NCBI GenBank assembly: GCA_024220505.1 | Contig: JAKZZE010000017.1 | Location: 1-64,000, forward strand | DNA from: Rhizopus arrhizus | Lineage: Eukaryota; Mucoromycota; Mucoromycetes; Mucorales; Rhizopodaceae | Direction of reading: 5' to 3' | DNA: 64,000 nucleotides | Shown: piece after piece, positions 1 through 10,765 of the stretch | How positions within the stretch are numbered: the first letter of the stretch is position 1 | How the letters are laid out: every line of letters begins with the position of its first letter | Notes under the pieces: model-generated | Told to the model about the DNA's origin: nothing | The model's input: the letters and a program-made list of their open reading frames with translations, nothing else | Database searches by the model: none | Position numbers and translations under genes: made by a program

Positions 1-1001
1 CGATATCTTGTCTAATCCCGAGTTCTTGGCAGAAGGCACTGCTATCAGAGATCTGCTTGAACCCGATCGTGTCTTGATTGGTGCTCTTCAAACTTCTGAA
101 GGTATTCAGGCTCAAGAAGCCTTGGTTGATGTCTATGCCAATTGGGTTCCCAAGGATCGTGTGATTACCACTAACCTTTGGTCCTCTGAACTTTCTAAAT
201 TGGTAAGTGGTAAAAATTAGAGAGAAGGTATCTGATGATCATTAGGCTGCTAATGCCATGTTGGCTCAACGTATCTCTTCTGTCAATGCTCTTTCTGCTA
301 TCTGTGAAGCTACTGGTGCTGATGTGGACGAAGTTGCCCGTGCTTGTGGTAGAGATAGCCGTTTGGGTCCCAAGTTCTTGAAGGCTTCTGTTGGTTTTGG
401 TGGATCTTGTTTCCAAAAGGATATTCTCAATTTGGTTTACTTGTCACACCAATTGAACCTTCCTGAAGTTGCTGATTACTGGCACCAAGTCGTGATCATG
501 AACGAATACCAAAAGAAGCGTTTTGTTAGAAAGATCATCTCTACTCTCTTCAACACAATCACCAACAAACGAATTGCTGTTTTAGGTTTTGCCTTCAAGA
601 AAGATACGGGTGACACGCGTGAATCTGCTGCTATCACTCTGATCAAGGACTTTATTCAAGAAAATGCTCAGGTTGCCATCTATGATCCCAAAGTAGAACA
701 TGAACAAATCTATATGGATCTCTCTGAACCTGGTGTGGTTGATAACCGCAAGGAATTAGATAAGCAAATCACCATCTGCTCCGATGCTTATGAAGCTGCC
801 AAGGGTGCAGATGCTGTGGTTATCGTGACTGAGTGGGATGAATTCAAATCAGATGTGCTTGACTATAGCAAGATTTATGAAAATATGAATAAGCCTGCTT
901 TCTTATTTGATGGTCGTTTATTAGTAGATGCTGCTCAACTTCGTGACATTGGTTTCAAAGTGCATGTCATTGGTAAAAATGAACTTGCTGGTACTGCTTA
1001 A
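1..1001 (+). CDS. UGD1: UDP-glucose 6-dehydrogenase, 5'-truncated by the window edge
   Basis: This enzyme oxidises UDP-glucose to UDP-glucuronate with two NAD+ in the cytosol. In Mucorales the product feeds glucuronic-acid wall polymers (family knowledge). Two exons are visible: 2-202, open upstream, and 246-1001, giving about 318 C-terminal residues of a family usually about 460-490 long, so roughly 150 N-terminal residues are missing. The intron 203-245 starts GTAAGT and ends ATTAG; joining across it gives the continuous [15 protein letters not shown]. The active-site cysteine motif [10 protein letters not shown] is intact, as are the central helix (NEYQKKRF) and the C-terminal UDP-binding part ([17 protein letters not shown] and FDGR). 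The stop TAA is at 999-1001. The next gene, a phosphatase on the minus strand, converges with it. Identity is secure; only the N-terminus is unseen. Confidence 0.96.
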
Positions 1002-1106
1002 GTTACAACACACCTCATCCCCCCTCCTCCTCTTCTCTTCACCTCTCTACTTGACATCTATTATCATCATCATCATAATAAAATAAGTGTGTGTAATAAT
1101 TTAATT

Positions 1107-2196
1107 CTATAAACGACGATCAGGAGAATCTTCACAGTCTTTAACGACTGCTACAATAACACTAATATCATCTAATTTTCCACCTTCCATCAACAGACCT
1201 TCCTTCATCGCACGTCTTTGAAATGGGGTATCAATTCTATATTTTGTTTCACTGACTTCTTTGGCTGAATTAGCCAAGGTGTCTGCCAATAATTGGGGTT
1301 GAAGGTTACGTACACGTGCAGATCGATGTTGAGTGGCTGGTATAGTATTGGATTGAACATGATGACTGACAAGTTTTAAAATGTCCTTGTCAAACAAGTT
1401 GTCATATAATCCATCGGTAGCCATAATAATAATATCTCCCTTTTCTAACTTGACCGTAAAGGACTTCGGAAGAGATGAGTGATTGAAGTATAAGATGGAT
1501 GATTACCTGTGCATCTTGAGGTTGATCTTTTGATAATAAACCCAATTGATAAGGAAAATTAAAGGAATGTTGCTGTTCTTCACTTCTAAATAAATAATGG
1601 TTGTTCCGAATAATAGAAATACCACAGTCTCCAATATTGGCCACTCTTAATTCATCATGGCGTAAGATCGCAATACAGGCTGTGGTAGATCCCAAGATGT
1701 TTAATCGTTTGGCTTCTTTTAAACTTTGTTCATAACTACGATGTAAAATATCGAGTGGATTTGCATCATTGTACTGAAAAAAATAAGGATCTTCAATGTC
1801 TTCAAATCGATCCATTTCTAAATTAGCATAGTGCATTAAACGACTTGAATACAATGCTGAGTTTGCACCTATTTTATTGTTTAAAAAAATTTTTTTTTAT
1901 TCATTTATTTTCCTACCAGCCGTATTTGACCAACCACCAATACCATCTGCTACACCCAATGCATCCGATCTTTTAAAATAAGCGTCTTCACCTATTTGGA
2001 CATGGGAAGCAGAGTGTTGAATGAGTGACTTTCTTCTTTTCTTTGCAAATCCAGCAGCACCATGGCCCAGTGTATAAGAAACTTTCGGTTTACTTGATGC
2101 AAAGAAATCAAATAAAGGTAGACTTTTTAATTGATTAGTATTTGTACATGTCGAAACTGATCTTTGAATAGCTCTTCTTATCACTGGGATGGGCAT
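1107..2196 (-). CDS. PTC7: PP2C-family protein phosphatase, PTC7-like, probably mitochondrial
   Basis: A metal-dependent Ser/Thr phosphatase of the PTC7/Azr1 branch. In yeast, Ptc7 dephosphorylates mitochondrial targets such as the coenzyme Q factor Coq7. Three exons on the minus strand, 2196-1917, 1868-1507 and 1463-1107, encode 332 residues in continuous phase. Diagnostic motifs appear in order: metal-binding GVADGIGGW at about residues 81-89 (Asp84), a GST-TA-AIL strand, VANIGDCGISII, and MATDGLYDN near the C-terminus, carrying the second metal-binding Asp. The N-terminus (MPIPVIRRAIQRSV) is rich in Arg and free of acidic residues, as in a mitochondrial presequence. Introns are 48 and 43 nt long. 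The stop lies about 105 bp from the convergent UDP-glucose dehydrogenase stop. Subfamily assignment rests on overall layout and the presequence-like start, so PTC7 is likely rather than proven. Confidence 0.88.
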
Positions 2197-2343
2197 GAAA
2201 GAAGGAGAGAGAAAAAAGGAAAGAAAGAAAAGGAAATAAAGTCCACATTCGCAATCTTATCTTTTCTATTTCACTGGCCGACCCGATGCACTCCTTAATA
2301 AAGCATGCTTTTATTATAGAAGATTTAAAAAAAACGTGTATCG

Positions 2344-3113
2344 TTAACGAACCACACAAGCATGATGAGACTCTTCCTCACGTAACCTCAACCTCACTTT
2401 TGCAACAAACGATAGTTTTTCCAACATTTTTCGTAACACACCTTCCTTTTCTTTATGAAATTCATCCAGCCAATTCGGTCCAGACATGTCTTCAGCAATC
2501 ATCATGATATTCCTACATGACTTGGGTTCACTGTCCTCACAATCGTCATAAATAGCAGCCGCAAACATGGCTAGACGAGGATCATAGTCTCCGTCTGGAT
2601 CAAGGTATTGTCGAAGGTATTGATCCAAACAGTGATGGTGATGACGACGATAGGTCAATAAAGCCAGTAAAGCCAGTGTGGATTGTCTTTTACGTTCCGC
2701 ACTCAGCATGGATTGTAAATCGGCTAGTCCAGCTTCTAATAACTTGTTGGCCTCTTCTTCGTCATCCTCATCTTGTGTGTGATTGAAAATACGATAGATG
2801 GCATTCATCTGTCGAAGGATTCGAATGATGGATGCTAAATCCTGTAATATTTCACTGTTGGTTCGGATAGCCAATCTATATAAATCAATGGGTGATTGAG
2901 GAAATAATCTTGTTTCGTCTTCTTCGTCTTCTTCTTCACTATCACTGTCTTCTAATACTTCTTCTAATCTTCTTCTTATATAGAATCTTGTGTCTTCTTC
3001 ATTTTGTGTCCTTGTTGGTAAGCGAGTACGAAACTAAAATGTATGCAGAAAATAAACATGTTGTTTACTGTTGTTTATACGTTACTTTACGTTATGTAAT
3101 AGTGTTGTCTCAT
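2344..3113 (-). CDS. Unknown acidic protein (about 229 residues), start uncertain
   Basis: I do not recognise this protein. An open frame runs on the minus strand from 3033 down to the stop at 2344, but no ATG occurs in frame before residue-level position Met in RQMNAIYR, so a spliced first exon is needed. One consistent model starts at ATG 3113-3111 (MRQHYYIT), uses donor GTAAAG at 3090 and an acceptor after CAACAAG, and resumes at 3010, giving 229 residues. An alternative acceptor (TTTAG at 3036-3034) would need a first exon I cannot place. The N-terminal part is basic then strongly acidic (an EDSDSEEEDEEDE stretch), followed by helical segments. A His run (RRHHHHC) lies mid-protein. It lies upstream of the PTC7-like gene on the same strand, with 147 bp between them. 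No catalytic motif was seen. Confidence 0.6.
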
Positions 3114-4369
3114 TTGTATCCAATCTATTTCTTTCCTGTGAATCACTATAAATTAAAGGCATATAATAGCTAGTACAAGAAAAAAAAAAAAAAATAAAAG
3201 AAACACAAACACACACACATAGTTATCGAATTGAAAAACCCAGAAAAGTCAGTGAACCGATCTCCTTCTCTTGTTATGAAATGATGACGTTTTGGTTAAA
3301 ATAAATAGTATAAAGCTTTATACATGATACACTCTTGTTTTTACAATCCATGGTATGGAGGAAGCCAATTCTTTACACAAAATGCAGGAACAAGACAGAA
3401 AATAGTGTGCTTTGATTGGATAGAGTGGGTATTGGACATTGTATACCAGTAGGGTCTATCAAAACCAGTTCTCTTTTCATACTATTTCATATTGCCATTC
3501 TTCTTGTTAAAACCTTTTTTTTATTATTATTTTTTTTTTTCGTCAAGTATTTGTTATTTGAGATGCAAGAACAACTATAAAAATAGATGGGTAAATCTCG
3601 TAAAAAATGAAAATTTTCATCTTGTGCAAAGCAACTATCATATTGCTGAAAGATCCAGTCGTTTGTATGAAATCCATAGTCAGAAAAGTCAAAGGCTTGA
3701 GGTAAACTGTAGAGTTTTATAATAAATTTACAATCTTTGGAACTTTAATTTTATCATGTATCATTCTTCTAGTTAATTTAAGCATTTTTTTTTTTACTAT
3801 CCCACTTTAAAAATAAACTAATTTGCAAAGAAACCAAAACAATATTGAGAAGGATGTATATATTCATGCACATCTTTTTATACTTAAAACTTGACTGCTT
3901 TACGTTCAGGTTCATTTTATAAACTGTCGGCAAAAGTTTATGACGATCTTACCATACGCTCTATTGTTTTACTTTTCATCATTGTGTTGTGAAAAGATTG
4001 AATAGGATGTTATTTAAAATTAACTATTCATAAACAAGGCTATGAATCATTCATATCACAAGTCACTCTCTTGCTCTTTTAAAGTTTTTCAGTGATCGTT
4101 TTTCACTTCAATCCATAAACCAGGACAGTTCTCGAAGGAGAAAACCTACCCAAAGCTCATTTGGTCCTTTTGTGCAAGTTTCTTTATAAATCGTGTGACA
4201 AAAAAGAGTACTTTAGTAGAATCATTTGTCCATATTCTATACAAAAACATGTTCTACAGATAGATTGTATAAGATTGGATTCACTCTATTTTTTTTCTCT
4301 CTGTTTATTTACACATTTTATTCAAAGAAGTAGGAAGAAAAAGAAGAAAAACAAATGATACGAAAGCCA
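3114..4369. other. Intergenic, AT-rich, no gene seen
   Basis: About 1.25 kb with several A/T homopolymers and a (CA)n-like run near 3205-3220. The open frames are short, low in complexity and have no recognisable protein features. It should hold the 5' region of the unknown acidic gene and the 3' UTR of GAR1. Confidence 0.6.
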
Positions 4370-5189
4370 TTAGAAACGTCCACGGCCACCACCGCGACCA
4401 CCACGGAATCCACCACGGTTGCCTCCATCGAATCCACCGCGACCACCACGGAATCCTCCACGGTTGCCTCCATCGAATCCACCACGAGATCCGCCAAATC
4501 CACCACGGCCACCACGAGATCCGCCAAATCCACCGCGGCCACCACGACCACCAGCGGCGCCTCCACGGCCACCTTTCTTTTCTACTCTTCCTTGATTTCC
4601 AGTAGGTTTAGAAGCTAGAGAGGGATGATTCTACTGTCAGTGGAAAGTGTATTCAAATATTTTATGTGCATACCTTTGCCAGCAACCTTAGGTTTAGGTA
4701 AGAAACGTTCAAGAGGAAGGAGTTTATCAGTACCAATGTAAACTTTGTCATCAGGCTTGAAAGACTTGGCAATCATGCCTTCTTGCATCTTTACTGTAAA
4801 ATAAACTTCGTTCAAGGGACCCAAGATTTCATCCACTTTACCGATTTGAGATTTGTTTTCGAGAAAGATGGGTGCGTTAAAATAAGGAATCTTGGGGTTG
4901 ATACTTTTACAGACCATTTCGCCTTCACAAGCATGAAGAAAAGATCCCATAGCTATATCATAAAATGAGTATCCTGTTCATGGCTGTTTTCACAAGGTAA
5001 CTTACGGACAACTTCAGCAGGTGGTCCTTGGTAAGCTCCACCACCAAAACCTCCACGGCCTCCACCACGGCCTATAGGTATAAAAAGGTAAGTCTTTTTG
5101 TCTGTGTGAACTCATCATTCATTACCTCCACGGAAACCTCCTCTTCCACCTCCTCGTCCACCACGTTCTCCAAATCCGCCTTTGCCCAT
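4370..5189 (-). CDS. GAR1: H/ACA ribonucleoprotein subunit Gar1
   Basis: Gar1 is one of four core proteins of H/ACA snoRNPs, which pseudouridylate rRNA and snRNA in the nucleolus. It binds Cbf5 and affects substrate release. Four exons on the minus strand, 5189-5126, 5071-5006, 4952-4674 and 4614-4370, make 217 residues; phases are consistent and yeast Gar1 is 205. The architecture is textbook: an N-terminal RGG domain ([19 protein letters not shown]), the core domain ([20 protein letters not shown] through [12 protein letters not shown]), then a long C-terminal RGG domain. The core includes the conserved [15 protein letters not shown] and [11 protein letters not shown] strands. Several donors are GTAAG-like; introns are 53-59 nt. 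The plus-strand open frame opposite the RGG repeats is a by-product of GGN codons. Very secure. Confidence 0.97.
4373..4560 (-). repeat. Minisatellite-like coding repeat in GAR1
   Basis: The C-terminal RGG region is encoded by nearly exact tandem DNA units of about 27-45 bp. A unit covering [15 protein letters not shown] occurs twice, and a [10 protein letters not shown] unit also occurs twice. DNA identity between copies exceeds what protein constraint needs, which suggests slippage or unequal exchange. Confidence 0.75.
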
Positions 5190-5430
5190 TTTGTTATATA
5201 TCGATTTATAAAAAAAAGTTTATAAAAAAGTTTAAAAATTGGCTGTCAGTTTTTTTTTTTTTTTTTTCAATTTTTTTAGAGGCTTGTCTGATTTCAAAAG
5301 GGTAAAGTGACTGTTTATTACGGCTCTCACTTTCTGTCAAAATGGATTTTGATTTTTGTTTGCATGTGAGTGAAAACAAGTAGAGACACAAGTGAATAAA
5401 AAAAAAAGGAAGGGGGCTCTTTTGAATCAT

Positions 5431-6144
5431 TTACAATAAAACTGCACTGTCAATCAGTTCATTCAACTGTTCCTTTCCCTTTAGATGATATCTCATCTTT
5501 TCTTTATCATCCGACGTATCCTGACTTGTTGATCCCTTTGTCTCACTCGACACGGTCAGCGCATGGGGTTGATCTGCTGCGAAAGGTATCAATTCCAACA
5601 GGACGCCATTTTCCATTAGGTCCACCCGTCGCACCCTGGCCGTGATCTCGGCTGGAAACTGGCTGAACCCTGTCTTTTTGACATGATCATCCGACGGTGT
5701 ACGGAACCCGAGATGTACTGTGCTGCCCAGCTGCTTGATTTTGTCTTGATTGACAGGACTGATCGAAGCTTTGAGTCGTAGTGTAGAGCTTGGGACACGA
5801 TAAGACAAGTGAGACAAGATGCCGACGACTTTTTTGTTTGGTTGCTTGTCGCTGGATGTGATATCGATATCTGCGTTCAGATGGATGTTTGAGGAACGCA
5901 AAGAGTCAATGTAACCTTTATTTTTTTATGTGTAAGAAGAGGGGTGAATCCTATCCCTTGAACACTTACCAACATCATTTAATTTGTTCAAGCCCAGTTT
6001 ATTTCCTTGTACTAGATCCAACACTTGGCTTAAATGCATTAATTTGTGATTCGTCATGCCATTCCGTGTATAAAATACGGTCATCAGTGGAAAACAAAGG
6101 ATGGTGTGAATATAAAGAAAAGTGGCAAGTAATTTATAAAGCAT
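5431..6144 (-). CDS. Unknown protein with N-terminal membrane anchor
   Basis: Two exons on the minus strand, 6144-5970 and 5915-5431, give 219 residues. The 54-nt intron has a perfect GTAAGT donor and joins NKLNDVG to YIDSLRSS in phase. The first 25 residues (LYKLLATFLYIHTILCFPL) form a hydrophobic segment that could be a signal peptide or a membrane anchor. The rest looks like a beta-rich soluble domain (GILSHLSYRVPSSTLRLKA, STVHLGFRTP, ITARVRRVDLMENGVLLELI). A hydrophilic Ser/Thr/Asp stretch follows before the end. The start could instead be the second Met (MTVFYTRNG). I recognise no family. It is on the same strand as GAR1, 241 bp upstream. The coding evidence is open frame plus clean splice phase; the function is unknown. 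Confidence 0.6.
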
Positions 6145-7660
6145 GGTTAAGAAAAAAAAAAAGATTGAAAAAGGTTTTCAAAAAAAAAAAATAAAGATGA
6201 AATTCACCTCACCCTGGTTTTATATAAATCATTTAGCATGAAAGCAGTGTTTAGGTTGTCATTCCATTGTTGACCGACATGCAATTCAGATACGGGAAAA
6301 ATGCAAATAGCCCTGATGGTGGTATCTCCTTATTTTCCCACCTCAGCGAACACTATTCATTCTTTATGTGCTTCCATCGCTTATATCACGCTGCTTATGG
6401 ATGCTTTCCTTTCACATCGACCCTGTCTCTCATTTTGTTCATTCAATGTACGGTCTTTACGTTATGTTTTATCTTGTGAGCCATCATGAATGTATTCTTC
6501 AAGTGTCAAAATCAGTCATCGTGTTTTTATTTTCACTACGTCTCTTTTAGCTCTTACTTCTTTTGGAACCCTTCATTTCCCTTTTTGTTTCACACATCAA
6601 TCCGACTGGTTTTTGCTCTATTCAACAAAAGCAATTGTTTGCTAGCACATTTTCTAATCCCTGTAAGTCATAGCCGTTGCATATCCAACTGTTTCGTCAT
6701 TTTTTTTTCCTTGAAAGGGTAAAACATTTTTTTTGGATAAACGGATTTGATTGTATATCCTTCTTTGGTTTACAAAATCATCTTGTCCATTTTATCTTTC
6801 AGCTGCCTTTTCTACTACTTTTTAAATCAGAGCTATCGTGTACACCATCGTGTATTCTTTCCAATTCTTTTCAACATAATAACATACTAGATCAGTCAAT
6901 CAAGCCTTTGTTTCAAAACAAGTCGTGTTTTATTAACAAAATAATTCTGATACACCACCTTGTTATTACTGTTATAGACTCTTTGTATCTATTATGGATA
7001 AAAAAAAAAAAAAAAAAAAGAAAACCCCCTATTCATAATTTGAAGAGCTTGACAAGTGTATTTCAAGATATAGGCTATGAACAATGTATTTCTTTAATAT
7101 GTTTTTATCGTGATAATCTCAAGAATGCTCTATACGTCAAAAGGCTTCGAGACTAGCCATTAAACTATGGGGTTTCAATAGGGTTTATAAGGAAATATTT
7201 TTAATTTATTTTTTATTAAAATCTTCGTTATTTTATGTTTACAAGTTAATAAAAATGATTACTTGCTTTATTTATTTATTTACAAATAAATCAAAGTAAT
7301 ACTAGTCTTTAATATACACAGATTACAACAGTTTATGATTGCTGACTGTTAAGTCAATATAGAGATTTACTCTTAAATATCTCAAACGATTACCATCTTG
7401 AATCATATCGCTTTCTTGCCTGCAGCATCTGTATACTTGATTTAGGTAAAGGCCCTCAGCCTATGCAACTTGGTGCTATTAGTTTATGGCCTTTTTTATG
7501 TTTTTGTTCACAATAGATATTTAGGCACTTGATCTGCTGCTTATCCACCAAAAGGATCGGTGGCTTGATATGTAATTCAATTCCCGAAATTTTAGGTATG
7601 CTTGTGGCAAACTCGAATTTAGGTAGGGTTGAAATTTTTTCTTTTTTTTTTTCAACAAAA
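6145..7660. other. Intergenic, no supported gene
   Basis: About 1.5 kb of T-rich sequence. Its open frames (for example on the plus strand around 6267-7156) are Phe/Ser/Leu-rich translations of pyrimidine tracts, with no conserved motif. It includes an A18-type run near 7000 and the bS6m promoter region. Confidence 0.55.
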
Positions 7661-8112
7661 ATGCCATTTTACGAACTTGTCTGTATAGCACGACACAATA
7701 TTGTAGAGGTAAAAAGAATGAAAAAGGATATCAAATAGTTTTTGAGATGGAAATATTGAATTTTAATTGAATAGAGCAATTTAAAAGATCTTTTAAAGAC
7801 ATCAGCAAAGCAAATCCTCAATCGAGGTGGTGTTGTTCGAGGTTTTGATAACTGGGGAGATATGAAGATTCCCCACAGAATCAAGAGACATCAAGAGTAC
7901 TTTACTGATGGAAGGTAAACACAAAACGTTAGATACAGGATTAAAGAAACTTAAATTTCTCTAGATATTGGACCATGCATTTTGATGCCAACCCTTTGAT
8001 CGTTCAAGAACTCGGAAAGAAACTTGCAGTAGATACTCGTGTATTACGCCATACATTTATTAAACTTGGTGACAAGTTGGAAACTGTTATTCAAAGACCT
8101 GACAAGACATAG
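7661..8112 (+). CDS. MRP17: Mitochondrial small-subunit ribosomal protein bS6m
   Basis: A component of the mitochondrial 37S ribosomal subunit, the equivalent of bacterial S6 and yeast Mrp17. Three exons, 7661-7708, 7775-7914 and 7965-8112, encode 111 residues, close to the family size of 110-130. The N-terminus MPFYELVCIARHN is the hallmark of the fungal family. The middle carries ILNRGGVVRGFDNWGDMKIP and HRIKRHQEYF, matching the S6 beta strands that contact S18. The end is RHTFIKLGDKLETVIQRPDK. The first intron (66 nt) uses GTAAAA and the acceptor AATAG; this choice keeps SNLKDLLKTSAKQ in phase. The second intron has a GTAAAC donor and CTCTAG acceptor. The first exon is too short to find by open frame alone. 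Confidence 0.93.
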
Positions 8113-9270
8113 ATTTTTATAAAAATTATAGTAAAATGTGTCTCTTTTAATGTAAATAGATTTTGAAAATGAGAATAAATTAGATGCGTTTATTAATCGA
8201 TGCGTATATATGTGTGTGTGTGCCAGCTTTTACTTTGTGCTTGGATTTTGTTATATTGTTCTTGTAGAATGTTAAAAGAGATATACAAGGTTGAAATTAT
8301 GGTTAAATTTTTTCTTTTTTTTTAAAAAAAAAGGTATAATGGTGAATAGACTTTTGGGCCCATTATGGCTTGAACCATGAAATGATAAAAGAATCTCACA
8401 GACTACAAGACATCATGTATTACGTAGCACAATTAGGTTTTATCTTTCGATTTGCTTATGTAAACACCAATCTTCTTTATTGTTTTTACCTCAAACTAAG
8501 CATGTTTGTTTTTATATATGCTTGGTTTACTTTTTATCTGAAATGCAGGATTGGATGCTTCAATAAACAGTGATTCTTACAAGGTTTTAAAGAGTGTGTC
8601 TATTTCAATGGCCTTAAAATGACATTCAAGCCTGTTTTGCTTTAGGGAAATCCCTCCTTTTACAAGTCAGTAACAGTGAATCTATGATATCTCCTAATAA
8701 CTCAAAGAAGGTTATAGGAGATAGCAAATAGAGTCAATTGCGATTCTTGCTGATTCTAGGAACAAACTATAACGATAGTATCCTTTGTTCCAAATTTAGC
8801 AATTATTATGCATTTTGGCATCCATCTACACTTTCAATAAACGGGCTATACTTTTAACTCCTCACAGTAAACGCAGTCCATCATTCGTACCGTTTCTCCC
8901 TATTTTTACTACTTTTTACGTGACCAAAAAGAAGTTTTGAGATGATTTCATTGTTTAAGGTGTCATCTGTTATATCTGTTATCAAAACGCATCTTATTTT
9001 TCAACTCAATGTGTGTTTCCGGCTTAAACATTAACCTTCTTGTATTTGAATTTTGAATCGATCGTTGTGCTTTTTTATTTTTTTATTTTATTTTGTATCT
9101 AAAGAAACATGATAAAGGATCTAATTGTGTATTGTCATTATTCATGAAATGATTCAAGTTCTTTCATCTAGCCTTGATTCAAAGAAAGCTCCATTTATTT
9201 TACTTTTCTCTTTCTCTTTCTCTTCTTGAATGTCGTTTTCAATTCATGGGGGGTATAGATACATTCCTTA
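8113..9270. other. Intergenic between bS6m and a convergent unknown gene
   Basis: About 1.15 kb holding the two 3' ends. A short TG repeat sits near 8210-8221 and A/T runs are frequent. I see no gene or RNA structure I can support. Confidence 0.5.
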
Positions 9271-9895
9271 CTACTCATAAATCGAATGTTGTACTGGTGG
9301 CAATGCATTTAAACGAATGCGGAGTTGCTGAATATCTGTTTCCCACCGGAACCGGAACTTTATGGAATTGGCAGTGTCACCAAAACTTTGCATAGTTGAT
9401 TCATATTTTGCTAGACAATGTGCAAATGCTGTATAAGCTGTTGAATAGTCCCCTTCATAATAAATAGAACCTTGAGATTCTAGAGCAAAATCAATCTATT
9501 TTTTAGGAAAAAAAAGAGTAAGAAACGATTCTATTGACATCATGTCTTTTTACTTCTATTTTAGCGTTATTGTAAAGCTCTTCTAATTCAAAAGACGTAT
9601 TCTCCAAGTGGCATGAAAAATAAGGTGGCAAGTGCTCTGCTGTTGGTGTGCATACAACCGAAGATGAAGAGGATGAGGAAGAAGTCGATTGATTGCGTAT
9701 CCTTGGAAACCAATTTGATGGATTTAAAACAGAATAAGATATATTATGTGTTTGTTCAAGCAAATGTTCATATTGACATGATGATTGCTTATGTAATGAT
9801 TGATTCATGCTTCCAGAAAATAAACGTGCAGAAGCTGATCTTAATCTTTTTGGAATACTTTCTGTTGAAGACAAAGTATGTGTTGTTGTATTCAT
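9271..9895 (-). CDS. Small Ser-rich unknown protein with helical C-terminal domain
   Basis: Two exons on the minus strand, 9895-9554 and 9495-9271, give 188 residues. The 58-nt intron (GTAAAA donor, ATAG acceptor) joins NNAKIE to IDFALESQG with no phase loss. The N-terminal half is basic and Ser/Thr-rich with an uninterrupted run of eight Ser, and is probably disordered. The C-terminal half (LENTSFELEELYNNAKIE, then YYEGDYSTAYTAFAHCLAKYEST) reads as antiparallel helices of the kind seen in MIT or TPR-like hairpins. That comparison is by eye and should be held loosely. The start ATG is followed by MNTTTHTLSSTESIPKRLRS. It diverges from the foldback element to its right. I name no function. Confidence 0.6.
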
Positions 9896-10206
9896 GATTA
9901 AAAAAAAAAGAAAAGGAGAAAAAGCAACTTGAACTATTTATCATCCTTCATCGCTCCCTGATGGTTCTTTTTTTTTTTTGTCCCTTTTTTAAGAAAATCC
10001 CGCACTTCTTTCCTAACCTGTCCCCCTTTTCTTCTTCGTAGTTTTGGGAGAAGGTGTTTGGGTAGAAAAAGGTAATATTATGCATAAACTTTATTCGTTT
10101 GATATCAACTTGCACCAGTCCATAAAATTGGTCAAATATTAAACAAAAGTTTTTGGGTCAAATATTAATTTAATAAAAAAATCTTGAAATAGACAATGTA
10201 TTTCTG
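9896..10206. other. Short intergenic, upstream region of the unknown gene
   Basis: About 310 bp with T-rich tracts, ending at the TA that bounds the foldback element. It should contain the promoter of the minus-strand gene starting at 9895. Confidence 0.5.
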
Positions 10207-10300
10207 TACAGCACTTTTGCCATCAATTGGACCATTTGTTTGAAAAAATTAGTCTGAAGTTTAAAACAAATTTAACCGCTTTTTGTGTGTGATCTGGTCG

Positions 10301-10332
<32 letters not shown>

Positions 10333-10478
10333 TTATATGAGGACCTTACTTTAACAGCTTTCATTTTTTTTTTAATAGAATGCTGAATAATATTCTAAAG
10401 ATGTTGGGCAGGGGCTGCATTGCTAACATCAGTAACTCTTATACTGAGAGCTTTAACGTCACTTAAGTGTGCCTCATT

Positions 10479-10509
<31 letters not shown>

Positions 10510-10765
10510 GTTACGATAGCCTAAAACTGTTTGATGAGGTTGAGCTCTGGCGAATAAGTAAACGATATACAGGCAAATTACCCTCTTTTTATATTAACTG
10601 GCTCAATGATTTCAAATATATGGATTGAGACATTGCCCATGATGATATATGAACTCGTCCAAGATCTCCAATGTATCATTGATGTGATTTCAAATAATGA
10701 GTAGCAGTATGGTACTTTGAGAGTAAGACACACAATACACGCTCTATGCACTTTTATATATAAAA
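10207..10765 (-). repeat. Left arm of the foldback
   Basis: Reverse complement of the right arm. It holds A-run 10301-10330 and T-run 10482-10509, whose right-arm partners have slightly different lengths. A 22-nt stretch (10229-10250) present here is missing from the right arm. Confidence 0.85.
10352..10760 (-). pseudogene. Tc1/mariner transposase C-terminal fragment (left copy)
   Basis: Read from about 10760 downward, the translation gives KVHRACIVCLTLKVPYC, then SYIIMGNVSIHIFEIIEPV, the region around the second catalytic Asp of the DDE transposase. The Asp expected in the M-D-N position reads Gly. A TAA follows NIKRG at 10578-10580, which ends the frame. The catalytic core upstream is absent, so this copy cannot encode an active enzyme. 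Confidence 0.7.

Noticed and set aside
4355..4618. Plus-strand open frame rich in Thr/Ser/Ala
   Set aside because: It is the complement of the GGN/CGN repeats of GAR1 exon 4 on the minus strand.
6267..7156. Several plus-strand open frames
   Set aside because: Phe/Ser/Cys-rich translations of T-rich DNA, with no motif, no start context and no splice logic.
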